Below are positions 1 through 8,895 of a DNA stretch of 22,599 bases, one piece after another (the first letter of the stretch is position 1; every line of letters starts with the position of its first letter). This stretch comes from Nemertoderma westbladi. Lineage: Eukaryota > Xenacoelomorpha > Nemertodermatida > Nemertodermatidae. Position numbers and translations under genes: made by a program. Location of the stretch: contig JAUCBJ010008357.1 in NCBI GenBank assembly GCA_032718475.1, positions 1 to 22,599 of the forward strand, written 5' to 3'. The notes under the pieces were generated by a model, which did not search any database, was not told where the DNA came from, and worked only from the letters and a program-made list of their open reading frames with translations.

Positions 1-2207
1 AGGACGCCCCATAACACTTCAAATGGTTCTGTGTCACCGTCAACAGTAGACACAAATGTTGTCGAACCATCGTATACTGATCTGATTGCTGCAATAATTT
101 CATCAGGAATCCCATATAATGAAAGTATGCTGAACATACGTGAGCGAGAGACTGAATCAAAGGCCTTGAAGAAGTCAACAAAGATAACAGCCAGATGCCT
201 GTCTTTCTTTTTTGATAACTCTTCAATTATCCTTCTAAGTGCCAAAATGGGCTCCATGGTCCCACGACCTTTACGGAACCCATTCTGATTTCCACGTAGC
301 AGTCTCTCAATGGGATCCCTGATGCGATTTAATAGAATTCTATTGTATAGTTTTGCTGCAATCGAGATCAATGAGATTCCCCGAAAAGAACCATAGAGTG
401 TTAGGTTGCCCTTCTTGGGAACTGGCACCAACTTATTTGTTTTCATTTCTTGTGGGACTCTTGTTGTACGGTACATGTCTACTATGATGGGATAGATGAG
501 CTTTAAACACTCAGGTATTTTAAAGACCTCAGGGGGAACACCATCTACTCCACTGGCACGATTGGTCTTAATGCTCTTTGCAGCAGCCTTCACTTCTGCA
601 AAGGAGATATCGCCAATGGGAATATCTGGGAGTACAGACTCAGACACTTTTACTTCTATAAAGTTATCAGGCAATACCCTGTCATTATTGAGGAGCTTTT
701 CAAAGTGGGCTTTCCAACCATTGAGGCGATCGGCTGGTGATTCAGCCTTAACCTTGGTGGTTGGTTGGCTTTTCCGCCCAGTAAGCAGATTGATCGATTT
801 CCATGCCTGGGATGATTGCCTGCTGTCGTCAGCATCATTGATGGCATCAACCTGTTGGTTTATTAGCTCCTGTAGATTAACAGAGTACTGCCTGTTCAGG
901 GACCTAGATGCAGCTTTAACTGCATTCTTGGCCGCTGTAGTCTGTTTGAGTCGGGACTCTTTCTGCGCCTTATGAAGGTCATTTCGGCACTTCTGAATTT
1001 TGTTGTCAGTCCAGGGGGCCCTTTTCCTGTTTCGAGGGTATACAGGAACTGTTTCTGCAGCTGCTAACTTAACTGCTTCTGTAAAGGCAGTATAGCCCTC
1101 ACAGTGATCTGCCGCCTCAGAGGCAAGAGCCTCATACCTGTTGCTCAGCTGTAGTGTGAAGCTGGATCTCACACTTGGCTGTTGCAACAGAGAGGACCAG
1201 TCATGCCGTGGCAAGGCAGATTTCGTTGTTCTGCTAGCACGCAGACTAAGTCTTACCTTGGCCACAATAAGGCGGTGATCACTGGAGAAGGGTCGAAGTG
1301 TAAATGCATTACAGTCTTGTATAGAGCTCCTGTATTTCCTACGAAACAGAATATGGTCTATCTGGGACTTGTGACCACTGGGTCCACTATGAGTCCATAG
1401 CTTTCCAGTTCGCTTCTTGAACTGGGTTCCAGCCGAAAACAATCCATTTCCAGAGATAAAATCCTGAAGATGGACAGAATTTCGGTTAACACTATTGCTA
1501 TAGACCCAGGGCGATGTAGGTGATTGATGCAGACTTGCATTAAAGTCTCCCAGGAATGTTAAGAATGCATGCTGATCCACTCCATCAGTTGCTGCTTGTA
1601 GATTGTGGTAGAAATTTTCCACCTCCTCTACAGGGGCAACACTAGTTGGAGAGTAGCACACAATCAGAACCACCTTAGGAAACTTCTTAGCCAGTCTTCC
1701 AGAACATGAGAAGTGGCAACGGATGATGCGGTTAGAGATTTGGTCTATTTTGTCCAATGCTGCATGTGCAGTTGGATTCATCAATAGACCAATTCCACCA
1801 TTGCCACTATCATCTGCTGACGCGAGGGCGAGTCGCCAACCGCCCCCCATGTCCTTAATCAGAACCTCATCAGTCTGTCCAGTCTGCATTCGGTGCTCTT
1901 GAACACCCACTGCGCTAAGAGAAAGCTTATCTGCCAAGGCAGTCAGCTCACCTTGTCGCATTGGGGACCCGAGTGTTAGGGTGTTTACTGCGGCTAGTCT
2001 AGTGACTTGCCTCAGATTCACCAATGGCTTTGTTGGTCGGGGTGGAACATGAGAGTAGCCTCCAACTCCAGAATCCCTCTCCCCATCACAATCTGGCCTC
2101 CCTGGTGACCCAGGGTTTGGGCCAGAAAGGTCATCAGGAAAGGGACTCAAAGAATTGTTTGCTGCTCTCTCTCCAGTAGGGGGGTGAGACAGGCAGCCGG
2201 TCAGGAG
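1..2207 (-). CDS. LINE family A ORF: APE endonuclease plus reverse transcriptase, partial at left edge
   Basis: Reading the minus strand, the frame is open for 735 codons from just after a TAA (2210-2208) to the window edge, with no stop. The start is uncertain: the first in-frame ATG is at 1961, but the reading frame above it (a proline- and glycine-rich stretch) looks translated too. APE-type endonuclease motifs come in order: GVQEHR (Glu codon near 1898), YSPT, LGDFNA (Asp near 1547), QIDHIL (near 1358) and SSDHRL (Asp/His near 1280-1275). A linker follows, then the RT fingers: RGISLIS, NQNGFRKGRGT and motif A FVDFFKAFDSV (near 120-155). The sequence leaves the window before the FADD box. 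This is the enzyme pair of an RTE-like non-LTR retrotransposon, which nicks target DNA and primes reverse transcription there. The intact frame suggests a young copy. The clade assignment is tentative; the LINE identity is secure. Confidence 0.88.
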
Positions 2208-2292
2208 TTAACTGACGCCTGTGAGGCCGATTGTGTCCGGTAATTCCACTGGCCTCTAGTGGCCGGACCTCCGCATTGCTAATGTAATCCAT
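2134..2292 (-). CDS. Possible N-terminal segment of LINE A ORF, frame-shifted
   Basis: An ATG at 2292 (MDYISNAEVRP...) opens a frame of about 52 codons that closes with TGA at 2136-2134. This frame overlaps the upstream end of the long LINE A frame, which is open from 2207. A single frameshift near 2140 would give the long ORF a proper ATG. It may be a decayed or frameshifted start of the element, or a coincidental short ORF. No domain was recognised. Confidence 0.3.
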   Translation of the reverse strand: MDYISNAEVRPLEASGITGHNRPHRRQLTPDRLPVSPPYWRESSKQFFESLS

Positions 2293-2310
2293 AGTGGGGG
2301 TTGGGGGGTG

Positions 2311-2810
2311 CCACAGATTATGCCTCACTGAGGCACAGACTATGCCTCACTGAGGCACAGACTATGCCTCAATGAGCACTGAGGCACAGACTATGCCTCA
2401 CTGAGGCACTGAGGCACAGACTATGCCTCACTGAGGCACTGAGGCACAGACTATGCCTCACTGAGGCACTGAGGCACAGACTATGCCTCACTGAGGCACT
2501 GAGGCACTGAGGCACAGACTATGCCTCACTGAGGCACTGAGGCACAGACTATGCCTCACTGAGGCACTGAGGCACAGACTATGCCTCACTGAGGCATAGA
2601 CTATGCCTCACCGAGGCACTGACGCACAGACTATGCCTCACTGAGGCACAGACTATGCCTCACTGAGGCACAGACTATGCCTCACTGAGGCACAGACTAT
2701 GCCTCACTGAGGCACAGACTGTGCCGCACTGAGGCACAGACTATGCCTCACTGAGACACAGACTATGCATCACTGAGGCACAGACTATGCCTCACTGAGG
2801 CACAGACTAT
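2311..2810. repeat. Palindromic ~22-bp tandem array
   Basis: About 500 bp of tandem repeats with a basic unit of about 22 bp. Each unit contains the odd palindrome TGCCTCA-C-TGAGGCA and the spacer CAGACTA. Several units carry an additional 9-bp block (CACTGAGG plus one base), giving 31-bp variants in the middle of the array. Point variants (for example GTGCCGCACT, GAGACACAG) cluster towards the right end. The array begins directly upstream of the family A LINE ORF and ends in a short ATA/TAA microsatellite (2808-2823). Confidence 0.95.
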
Positions 2811-3136
2811 ATAATAATAATAATCAGAGGTGTCACGAGAGGGGGCTGGCGCTTGGATCCAACTATTATTAATAACCTGTTGCTTGGTTAAAGCTAATTG
2901 GGGGTCAAAGGTCAACGATAAAGCTGTCTGGATATAGATAAAAGTGATTAGTTACCAGTAAGTGAGCTGTATACCCTAGGGCTAAGTATAACCAGATGAA
3001 AGTCAATGAGATCATTTACAGAGTAATATATAAAACTAATTATTGGTAAATCTAAAATTAAATACAAATAAATAAATTAAAATTAAATATAAATGTAAAC
3101 ATAAACATGACTTAAATATTATGGGATGGTTATATG
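2811..3136. other. AT-rich spacer without recognised gene
   Basis: This stretch starts with a short TAA microsatellite. The segment GGTGTCACGAG...GGCTGGCGC near 2829-2854 weakly resembles part of the palindromic element at 4947-5248. The remainder is AT-rich with no coding signal that I could recognise. Confidence 0.5.
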
Positions 3137-3220
3137 TTTATTCCCTTTGGCTGCTCCAACGGAACTAGACAGGGAAGCATATTGGTTCCTTACTTCTTCA
3201 ATCTATATAATGATATGATA
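3137..3220 (+). mobile_element. LINE family B fragment (RT palm segment)
   Basis: The plus-strand frame reads GCSNGTRQGSILVPYFFNLY, the NGTRQGS-type block conserved between motifs A and C of CR1/L2-like non-LTR reverse transcriptases. The frame ends within a few codons and is followed at 3227 by unrelated LINE A sequence. It probably belongs with the family B C-terminus at 4468-4761, which lies beyond the inserted LINE A piece. Confidence 0.7.
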
Positions 3221-3226
3221 TAATGA

Positions 3227-4467
3227 TGGTGCCAGTCCCCAAGTAGGGCAACCTAACACTCTATGGTTCTTTTCAGGGAATCTCATTGATCTCGATTGCT
3301 GCAAAGCTATACAATAGAATTCTATTAAATCGCATCAGGGATCCCATTAAGAGACTGCTCAATGGAAATCAGAATGGGTTCCGTAAAGGTCGTGGGACCA
3401 TGGAGCCCATTTTGGCACTTAGAAGGAAGGATAATTGAAGAGTTATCAAAAAAGAAAGACAGCTGTTATCTTTGTTGACTTCTTCAAGGCCTTTGATTCA
3501 GTCTCTCAGCATGTTCAGCATACTTTCATTATATGGGATCCCTGATGAAATTATTGCAGCAATCAGATCAGTATACGATGGTTCGACAACATTTGTGTCT
3601 ACTGTTGACGGTGACACAGAACCATTTGAGGTGTTATGGGGCGTCCTCCAGGGAGACACACTTGCACCATTCGTGTTCATAATTGTTGTTGACTATGTTC
3701 TACGCATGTCCTTAGATCATCATAATGATGTTGGGGTGATGATAACTCCACCTACTGGCTCCATAAGTCGAGGAAATCCTGCCAAGTACCTAACTGATCT
3801 AGACTTTGCTGATGACTTAGGAGTACTCTCAGAATCACTAGAGGGAGCCCAACGGCTCCTCAGCTCATTAGAACATGCTGCTTCTAGTGTTGGTCTTTTT
3901 ATTAACTCCAGAAAGACCAAAATTTTGACAGTTAACTTTGAAAGTCCTCAGCAAGTCTCTGATCGGATGAGCATAAGCTCAAAAGATGGTATGCTTGAGC
4001 ATGTGGATGACTTCTGTTACCTGGGATCATGGATCCGGAAGTCAGGTGAGGACCTTCGAATACGTAAGGGAAAGGCATGGGCAGCCTTGAATAGGCTTTC
4101 CAGGATTTGGAAGTCACCGAGAATTAATCGGACACTTAAGGTCCGATTATTTAGAGCAGCAGTAGTTCCAGTACTCATCTATGGGAGTCCATGCTGGGCT
4201 CTAACTGCTGAGGACACCAAATCTCTGGATGGCACATTCATAAGAATGCTACGCCGGGTTCATTGTGTCAAGTACAATGCACCCATCTCCAACCAGACAC
4301 TATATAACATTGGAGGTGTCTCATTGGTTCCCCCAAGCTTGACACTAGAACAAAATCGCCTCCGCTTTGCAGGACATTGCTTTCGCCGTGAGGACCAGCC
4401 AGTGCATAATCTTGTACTTCGGCAGCCTCATGGAGTGAATAAGCATGGTGGACAGCCCATGACTTTC
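3227..4467 (+). mobile_element. 5'-truncated LINE family A copy, inverted relative to the left copy
   Basis: From 3227 the sequence matches the reverse complement of the window's first ~430 bases with about a dozen substitutions. Differences include AAG to TAG (a stop at about 3245), +4 nt near 3427, -8 nt near 3461 and -5 nt near 3505. The three indels sum to -9, so the frame is lost over RT motif A and then restored. Downstream, the block VLQGDTLAP, the FADD box (Asp codons 3811-3816), YLGSWIRKSGED and the C-terminal zinc-knuckle-like region through RFAGHCFRRED are readable. The match to a family A C-terminus (QP..V.KHGGQPMTF) breaks near 4467. It is a dead copy, because motif A is out of frame and a stop lies upstream. 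Confidence 0.88.
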
Positions 4468-4761
4468 TTGACTTTTGGGCTGTCAGCTATTTTTGTGTAT
4501 TTTTGTGAGTCAACTCTTAATCGATTAAATGTAGCGTATAACAACACAGTGCGACGTTTATTTGGTTTTAAACGCGATGACAGTGCTAGTGGTATGCTGA
4601 TCTCCCTTGGCCTTAAATCAATTGTACATATCCGACGCTTTTCACTATTTAGTTTATTTAATCGTGTTGCTAACTCGAAAAATTATTTTTTAATTAATAT
4701 TAGCTGTATATGTTTTAACGTGTCTCAGGTATACGATAGTTACCTGAGATGCCGAATTTAA
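3472..4761 (+). pseudogene. Chimeric LINE ORF: family A RT fused to family B C-terminus
   Basis: One 429-codon open frame covers two unrelated parts. Residues about 1-12 are out-of-frame relative to the LINE A motif A region. Residues about 13-331 are LINE A reverse transcriptase from after motif A to its C-terminal domain, with FADD at about residues 113-116. From about residue 333 the protein switches to the C-terminus of a CR1/L2-like LINE (STLNRLNVAYNNTVRRLFGF, then SASGMLISLGL). The switch is abrupt, near base 4467. No working enzyme is expected because the motif A aspartate is missing from the frame. The fusion could come from template switching, nested insertion with a deletion, or recombination. 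Confidence 0.75.
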
Positions 4762-4918
4762 ATTAACTTGTACCCTCTCTTTTTATTGTCTTTTTTAGTA
4801 TAGTTTTAATTTGTAAATATAGTGTAATGTGCTCTATGGATATTTTAATATTAATATTCGGATTAAATGAGAAATAAAAAATAAATAAATAAATAAATGC
4901 ATAAGTATTAATAAATAA
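4468..4918 (+). mobile_element. LINE family B 3' end with TAAA microsatellite tail
   Basis: The frame encodes a CR1/L2-like C-terminal block (LNVAYNNTVRRLFGFKRDD, then SASGM) and stops with TAA at about 4759. It is followed by an AT-rich 3' UTR and an (AAAT)n tail at about 4873-4917. A short simple repeat at the 3' end is usual for this LINE group. It most likely belongs to the same insertion as the RT fragment at 3137-3220. Confidence 0.72.
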
Positions 4919-4946
4919 AAGAGCTGCGGTGTCACTTATGACACAC

Positions 4947-5248
4947 TTTGGTCCTCTAGGCGACAGTTAGACCTCACTGATGACCATTGCGTGTCAGGGC
5001 GCTAATCAGTCTGATTAATTAGGATAATTAATTAAACCCTAATTAGGAGTCATAAGACACCTACTGGGGTTTATTTATACTAATTAATTAATGAACCTGT
5101 CAATTAGGGTCTAATTAGCCTAATTAGGAGGTGTCACCCAGACAGTCTGGCGCCAATGACACCCAATGACACCCATAGGGTGATAATAGGGTGTCATATG
5201 ACACCCAATGGGTGTCAGTGAGGTGTAACTGTCGCCAAGAGGATCAAA
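4947..5248. mobile_element. MITE-like palindromic element
   Basis: The ends are inverted repeats of roughly 43 bp (4947-4989 and 5206-5248), starting TTTGGTCCTC / TTTGATCCTC with a few mismatches. The interior is itself largely palindromic: GGCGCTAATCAGTCTG...CCTAATTAG on the left answers CTAATTAGG...CAGTCTGGCGCC on the right. The right half also holds a perfect 18-bp palindrome (5189-5206, GGGTGTCA/TGACACCC) and several TGACACCCA repeats. There is no ORF. No clear target-site duplication was found, so the boundaries and superfamily are uncertain. Confidence 0.65.
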
Positions 5249-5468
5249 CCTATACTACTCAGGAGGTTATCGAGACCAGCTTGGACTTCGGCGATGGTAT
5301 TATGGTATTGTGATACAGATGCGCCCGGGAATGCATCCTCCTAGGGATATGGGCTTATGTTTGTATGTATTTGTGAACGTAAAATACATATTTAATTCAT
5401 GAAAGAAAACATGATTTTAAATATTTTTTTGTACTAATTTTATTTTATTCATACGGTTTTCCTTGCAG

Positions 5469-5612
5469 GTGGATGACTTATCGGATATAAATAGGTTGAC
5501 TGTTTTTGAACCGAATGTTCTCAATACAACGGGATTGAGGTTCGAGGAGTTTGTATTGCAGTGCACATACAATGGGGCCAAATGTAATTCGTCACATTTT
5601 CAACTTGTTTTG
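5469..5612 (+). CDS. DEG/ENaC channel, exon a (first exon visible in window)
   Basis: This is an internal exon of 48 codons, phase 0 at both ends, between a TTGCAG acceptor and a GTGAGT donor. It reads through the DEG/ENaC signature GLRFEEFVLQCTYNGAKC, the start of the extracellular domain beta-ball/palm with the first two conserved cysteines. It has sequons NTT and NSS consistent with an extracellular location. Members of this family are trimeric sodium channels with two membrane helices and a large cysteine-rich ectodomain. Joined to 8808-8895, the spacing from CTYNG to YGNC fits the family. The upstream exons (cytoplasmic N-terminus, TM1) are either left of the window or not recognisable. 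It is too short to stand out as an ORF, and the identification rests on motif order across exons. Confidence 0.85.
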
Positions 5613-6078
5613 GTGAGTCGGACTAAAAATTCCATATCAAAGCTACACTTATACATGTTATGTTAGATATAAGGCAATGGGAGAGACCTCAGTCTCTAGA
5701 TTTACCACTAAAATAAATATATAACTATAAGACCGTTAGGACATCTTACTGTAAAAGTGTTCACTATCTATCTATGTATATCAGATGAACTCCTCCGAAA
5801 CTATAGCTAATCCGTCAATGAAAGTTATATCAATGGACGCAGCTCAACCAACACTCAGATTACTTGCCCAGACACGCTACTGTTGTTGCGATTGTACGCA
5901 TCGTAAACTACCATATGAGGGTTTAATTGAAGGTATGTAGCCAATTTTGTATGAGAACTGGCTCCTTGACGAATTAATATTTTCCTACCTTCAATATCAT
6001 TGCGAATATAATTCCCTCGTGATACAACTAATGCGTTTCATGAGCGAGCCATTGGAGCATTATATGAATTCGCAATTT
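5613..6078 (+). other. Intron sequence after DEG/ENaC exon a
   Basis: This is non-coding intron, AT-rich. An open stretch at 5785-5941, preceded by an AG, reads MNSSETIANPS... with a CCCDC cluster before a stop. It does not resemble the channel family and its exit phase does not suit the next exon, so I do not call it an exon. Confidence 0.5.
6064..6078. repeat. Possible target-site duplication of LINE D (left copy)
   Basis: ATGAATTCGCAAT here is echoed by ATGAATTGCAAAT at 7418-7430, with one inserted base. The two copies bracket the LINE D homology, which suggests an aged target-site duplication. Confidence 0.4.
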
Positions 6079-7417
6079 AATATGCTATAAATAACGGGTC
6101 ATTAAGTTGCCATTGTCCGCTCTTTTTCAAGATGTATTTTCTCTGCCGATCCTTTACCCACGCTGACAGACTTAGTAAACCACACGCAATCAGTCAGAAA
6201 TTATTGGTCGTCTGCGAACGGACACCCAGTAAACACTTTATGACTTTCATATATTGAGTTTCAAGTGATTTGACACTCGCACCAATCCAAGTTTCACAGG
6301 AATAGAACAGTGATTATATTATTGCTGCGTCCCAAATAAGTTTCTTAACGAAGAAAGGTATGTTTAAGTTAGAATAGCAAAAGGCAACAAATTTGTTAAT
6401 GTTCTTTTTGTTTGCCAGTTTTATTTTTTCTATAGCTGAGCGGATTTTCCCATTATTAGTAATATTAGCTCCAAGGTAAAACATATGGATCGCACGACTT
6501 AATATCAAGACCTGAGGGTAGGGTAGTACAATTTGCATTTAATCCTCGTGTATTACCATTTATAACCATTAATTAGGTCTTTCCTTGGTTAACTTGCATA
6601 CCCGACCAGCTACAAAAAGATTCTAGAATACGCAACTTCATCTGCATGCGGGCTCTGGTAGTTGCCAATAATAGTACAGCATCGTCCATCAGAAGGAATA
6701 TATGTAAGTTCTTTAGAAAACCGTCTTCAAAGCATTCAGCTTTTATCATTGTAACAAGCCTATCGATAAATAATACAAACAAGATACAACTAGTTGGGGA
6801 GCCCTGTCGTTGCCCTAAAGTGGCAAAAATAACAACTGCATTAATAAAGAGTACAGTGACCTTATAGAGTGCAGCAATAGCTATCAACATTGTCTTTCCA
6901 CAACCCAGATCACGGAGTACCCCCCATAAACGGTAACGCGGGACCTTATCATACGCTTTTGTAAAGTCAATAAGTTCATAGGTTATGAACAACTTCCACT
7001 TCTTTGATTTTGCCACATCGCATCGATAAGAAGTCGCAAAGCTAATATTTGCTCTATACAATCTCTACCGGGTTGGGTGCCAGCTTGACATCTGTCAGGA
7101 TTCGCCCACATACTTAACCGTTTCCGTAAAATCTCATCATACAGTTTTACATACGATTCCATAATAGAGATACCACGGTAGTTGTTTACTGATGATTTTA
7201 TGTCTTTCTTGTATAACATAGTTAGCCTGGAATTGCACCATCGATATGGCAACTTAGTTGTAGAAAATACCAAATTAAACAGGGTGACCAATATGGCTAA
7301 GAAATGAAATATATGGTTGAACTAGACAGTTTGAGCAGAGTCGGAGGAATGCCTTCGTATGATTTATTGGATTTCATGTTATTTACAGCGCATTTAACTT
7401 TCGCATTCAACTTTAAC
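6079..7417 (-). mobile_element. LINE family D fragment, frameshifted RT
   Basis: Read on the minus strand, this is one decayed reverse transcriptase spread over three frames. The region near 7400-7300 gives MKSNKSYEGIPPTLLKL (RT fingers). Positions 7291-6983 give NNYRGISIMES and AGTQPGRDCIEQILALRLL. Positions 7061-6573 give motif A LIDFTKAYDKVPR, then GQRQGSPTSCILFVLFIDRL and a catalytic box that reads LLMDDAVLL. Positions 6538-6314 give FYLGANITNNGKIRSAIEKI, and beyond it, after a stop, CETWIGASVKSLETQYMKVI. It is 5'-truncated and has at least two frameshifts and stops. A near-matching direct repeat (6064-6078 ATGAATTCGCAAT; 7418-7430 ATGAATTGCAAAT) may be the target-site duplication. It is antisense to the channel gene. 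Confidence 0.85.
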
Positions 7418-7430
7418 ATGAATTGCAAAT
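7418..7430. repeat. Possible target-site duplication of LINE D (right copy)
   Basis: Partner of 6064-6078; see that repeat. The LINE D coding homology fades just left of this point. Confidence 0.4.
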
Positions 7431-7775
7431 AACACAGATACCAAACCTCACCCCAACCCCCACCCTTTGCAGATTTTTAAGTACGCCACTGGCCGTGGAC
7501 GACCAGCTACGACATATATCGTTTAATATTCAATATTTTTCCTATACATTAGGGTTACATGAAGTTTCGGTAATTGGTTTATTTATTACATCACACCCGC
7601 AATTAAATATTCATTAATTTGCCAAAATAGTGAAGATAATCTTTTTTACTTGGCAAAACGGGCAATGTATATGAACTCTTGTCCCGAATTATTTTCAGAG
7701 AGATAAAGATTATTTTATCGTAAAATACTAATTTGAGTTTCTAGGTTACAAATTGCACCCAGTTTCATATTAGTG
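7431..7775. other. Intron sequence, no gene seen
   Basis: AT-rich intronic DNA. The string TACGCCACTGGCCGTGG near 7480 resembles TACGCCACTATCCACGG near 8436, hinting at a shared repeat end, but no element could be delimited. Degenerate GGTTACAAATTG motifs of the following array begin near 7742. Confidence 0.4.
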
Positions 7776-8085
7776 CACCCAGTTACCAAATTCAGTCTCA
7801 GGTTACTAATTTCAGAACTTGGTTACGAATTTATGTTTCAGGTTACAAATTGTAGTTCCCGGTTACTAATGGTAACTAATTTGATTACCAAGGTTACAAA
7901 TTGTCACCCAGTTACCAATTTCAGTCTCCGGTTACTAATTTCAGTACTTGGTTACGAATTTTTGTTTCAGGTTACAAATTGTATTTCCCGGTTACTAATG
8001 GTAACTAATTTGAGTACCAAGGTTACAAATTGTCACCCAGTTAACAATTGCAGTCTCCGGTTACTAATTTCAGTATGTTAATTAT
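7776..8085. repeat. 129-bp tandem repeat, about 2.4 copies, with internal GGTTAC sub-repeats
   Basis: Units start at 7776, 7905 and 8034 with CACCCAGTTA and are 129 bp long; the last copy is cut short near 8085. Each unit is built of about five shorter degenerate blocks containing GGTTACNAATT. Because 129 is divisible by three, a plus-strand frame stays open through the array (7773-8081) and would encode a 43-residue repeat. Nothing suggests it is translated. Confidence 0.9.
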
Positions 8086-8440
8086 TGGAGGTTAGGTTAT
8101 GATAGCCCAATCCTGCTTTGGTTGTATGGTCTGGGCTGTGAAGGCATTTTTCCACATTCTTTGTCCTGGGAATATAACAATTCAAGAATCAATCACAAAC
8201 CAGCAGTTGATAAGAACTCTACTCTAGTGCTGAGACAATTTGGGATTTGGGAATAAACCTTATACAGTACATAGATAAGGTTGAATTATATAGCCAGTCC
8301 TGAAACGGGGTTTGGCAGCGGGGCAGGGAGGGTTAAGATAATTTAATTATTATCAAATTTAATTAAAAAGTGCCCCTGCCCCCTGTGGCTGCGCCACTGA
8401 GATATAATACATATTCCCCCCCCCCCCCCTAAATACGCCA
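8086..8440. other. Intron sequence with a 14-C run
   Basis: No gene was recognised. A homopolymer of 14 C lies at about 8416-8429. On the minus strand, CAGTGGCGCAGCCAC near 8398 followed by a G-rich run resembles hAT-type element ends, but no partner terminus was found. Confidence 0.4.
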
Positions 8441-8705
8441 CTATCCACGGCTAGGCTTTCCTTGTGTTGGTTGCCAGAAAAGTAGATCTGGCATGACCTC
8501 ATGTTTACTTCTCCAGCGCGTTCACGGAGGGTGGTTGGTACAGGTGGTATTGTACCATAGAGCTCGGCGTTTGTCATGTGTTGTTTCCAGCTGATGTTTA
8601 GGACTACCCTTAGCAGTCTTGTATAGCAACCATCAATTCGTTGTTCGAGTGATTTAGTCAGTGTCCAGGTCTCGCCGCAGTACAGTATACAATAAAACTT
8701 GCTAC
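8441..8705 (-). mobile_element. LINE family C 3' fragment
   Basis: The minus strand reads CGETWTLTKSLEQRIDGCYT and NAELYGTIPPVPTTLRER, nearly identical to the C-terminal region of the LINE C copy at 12817-14076. A deletion of about 25 bp after LRER breaks the frame and removes the FSGHCW block. It is a heavily 5'-truncated, inactive scrap in the same (antisense) orientation as the other large LINE pieces of these introns. Confidence 0.85.
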
Positions 8706-8807
8706 AGTTAAGCAAGGGGGTAGATTCCAGTGTTATATAATTAACACAATATATACTTTGCAATAAACTTATCAAAGAATATATAAATTTTGTTATTCCT
8801 ATTTCAG

Positions 8808-8895
8808 GATGAGAAGTATGGCAATTGTTTCCAATTCAACGGCCCCAACGTATTAATGAAAGCCCAGAATGTTTACCAATTCACTAATGATAATG
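8808..8895 (+). CDS. DEG/ENaC channel, exon b
   Basis: An 88-nt exon starting phase 0 after TATTTCAG and ending phase 1 before GTGAGA. It encodes DEKYGNCFQFNG and a short tail ending TNDN. YGNC(Y/F)xFN is one of the most constant DEG/ENaC motifs and holds a disulphide cysteine of the ectodomain. It joins exon a (5469-5612) without a phase break, and its trailing G combines with GA of the next exon to make the glycine of GLQLTL. The intron before it is over 3 kb and filled with LINE fragments and a tandem repeat. Confidence 0.85.

Noticed and set aside
496-975. 159-codon plus-strand frame
   Set aside because: Antisense shadow of the LINE A linker/RT region, which has clear endonuclease and RT motifs on the minus strand.
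2311-2810. CRISPR-like array
   Set aside because: Units are contiguous, with no unique spacers, and lie in a eukaryotic LINE-rich region.
5785-5941. Open stretch with AG in front, reading MNSSETIANPS... and a CCCDC cluster
   Set aside because: It interrupts the well-conserved spacing between CTYNG and YGNC, its exit would be in the wrong phase for exon b, and it has no channel motif. At most it is an alternative ending.
8370-8440. hAT-like element end (CAGTGGCGCAGCC plus G run on the minus strand)
   Set aside because: No matching opposite terminus or 8-bp duplication could be located, so no element is called.
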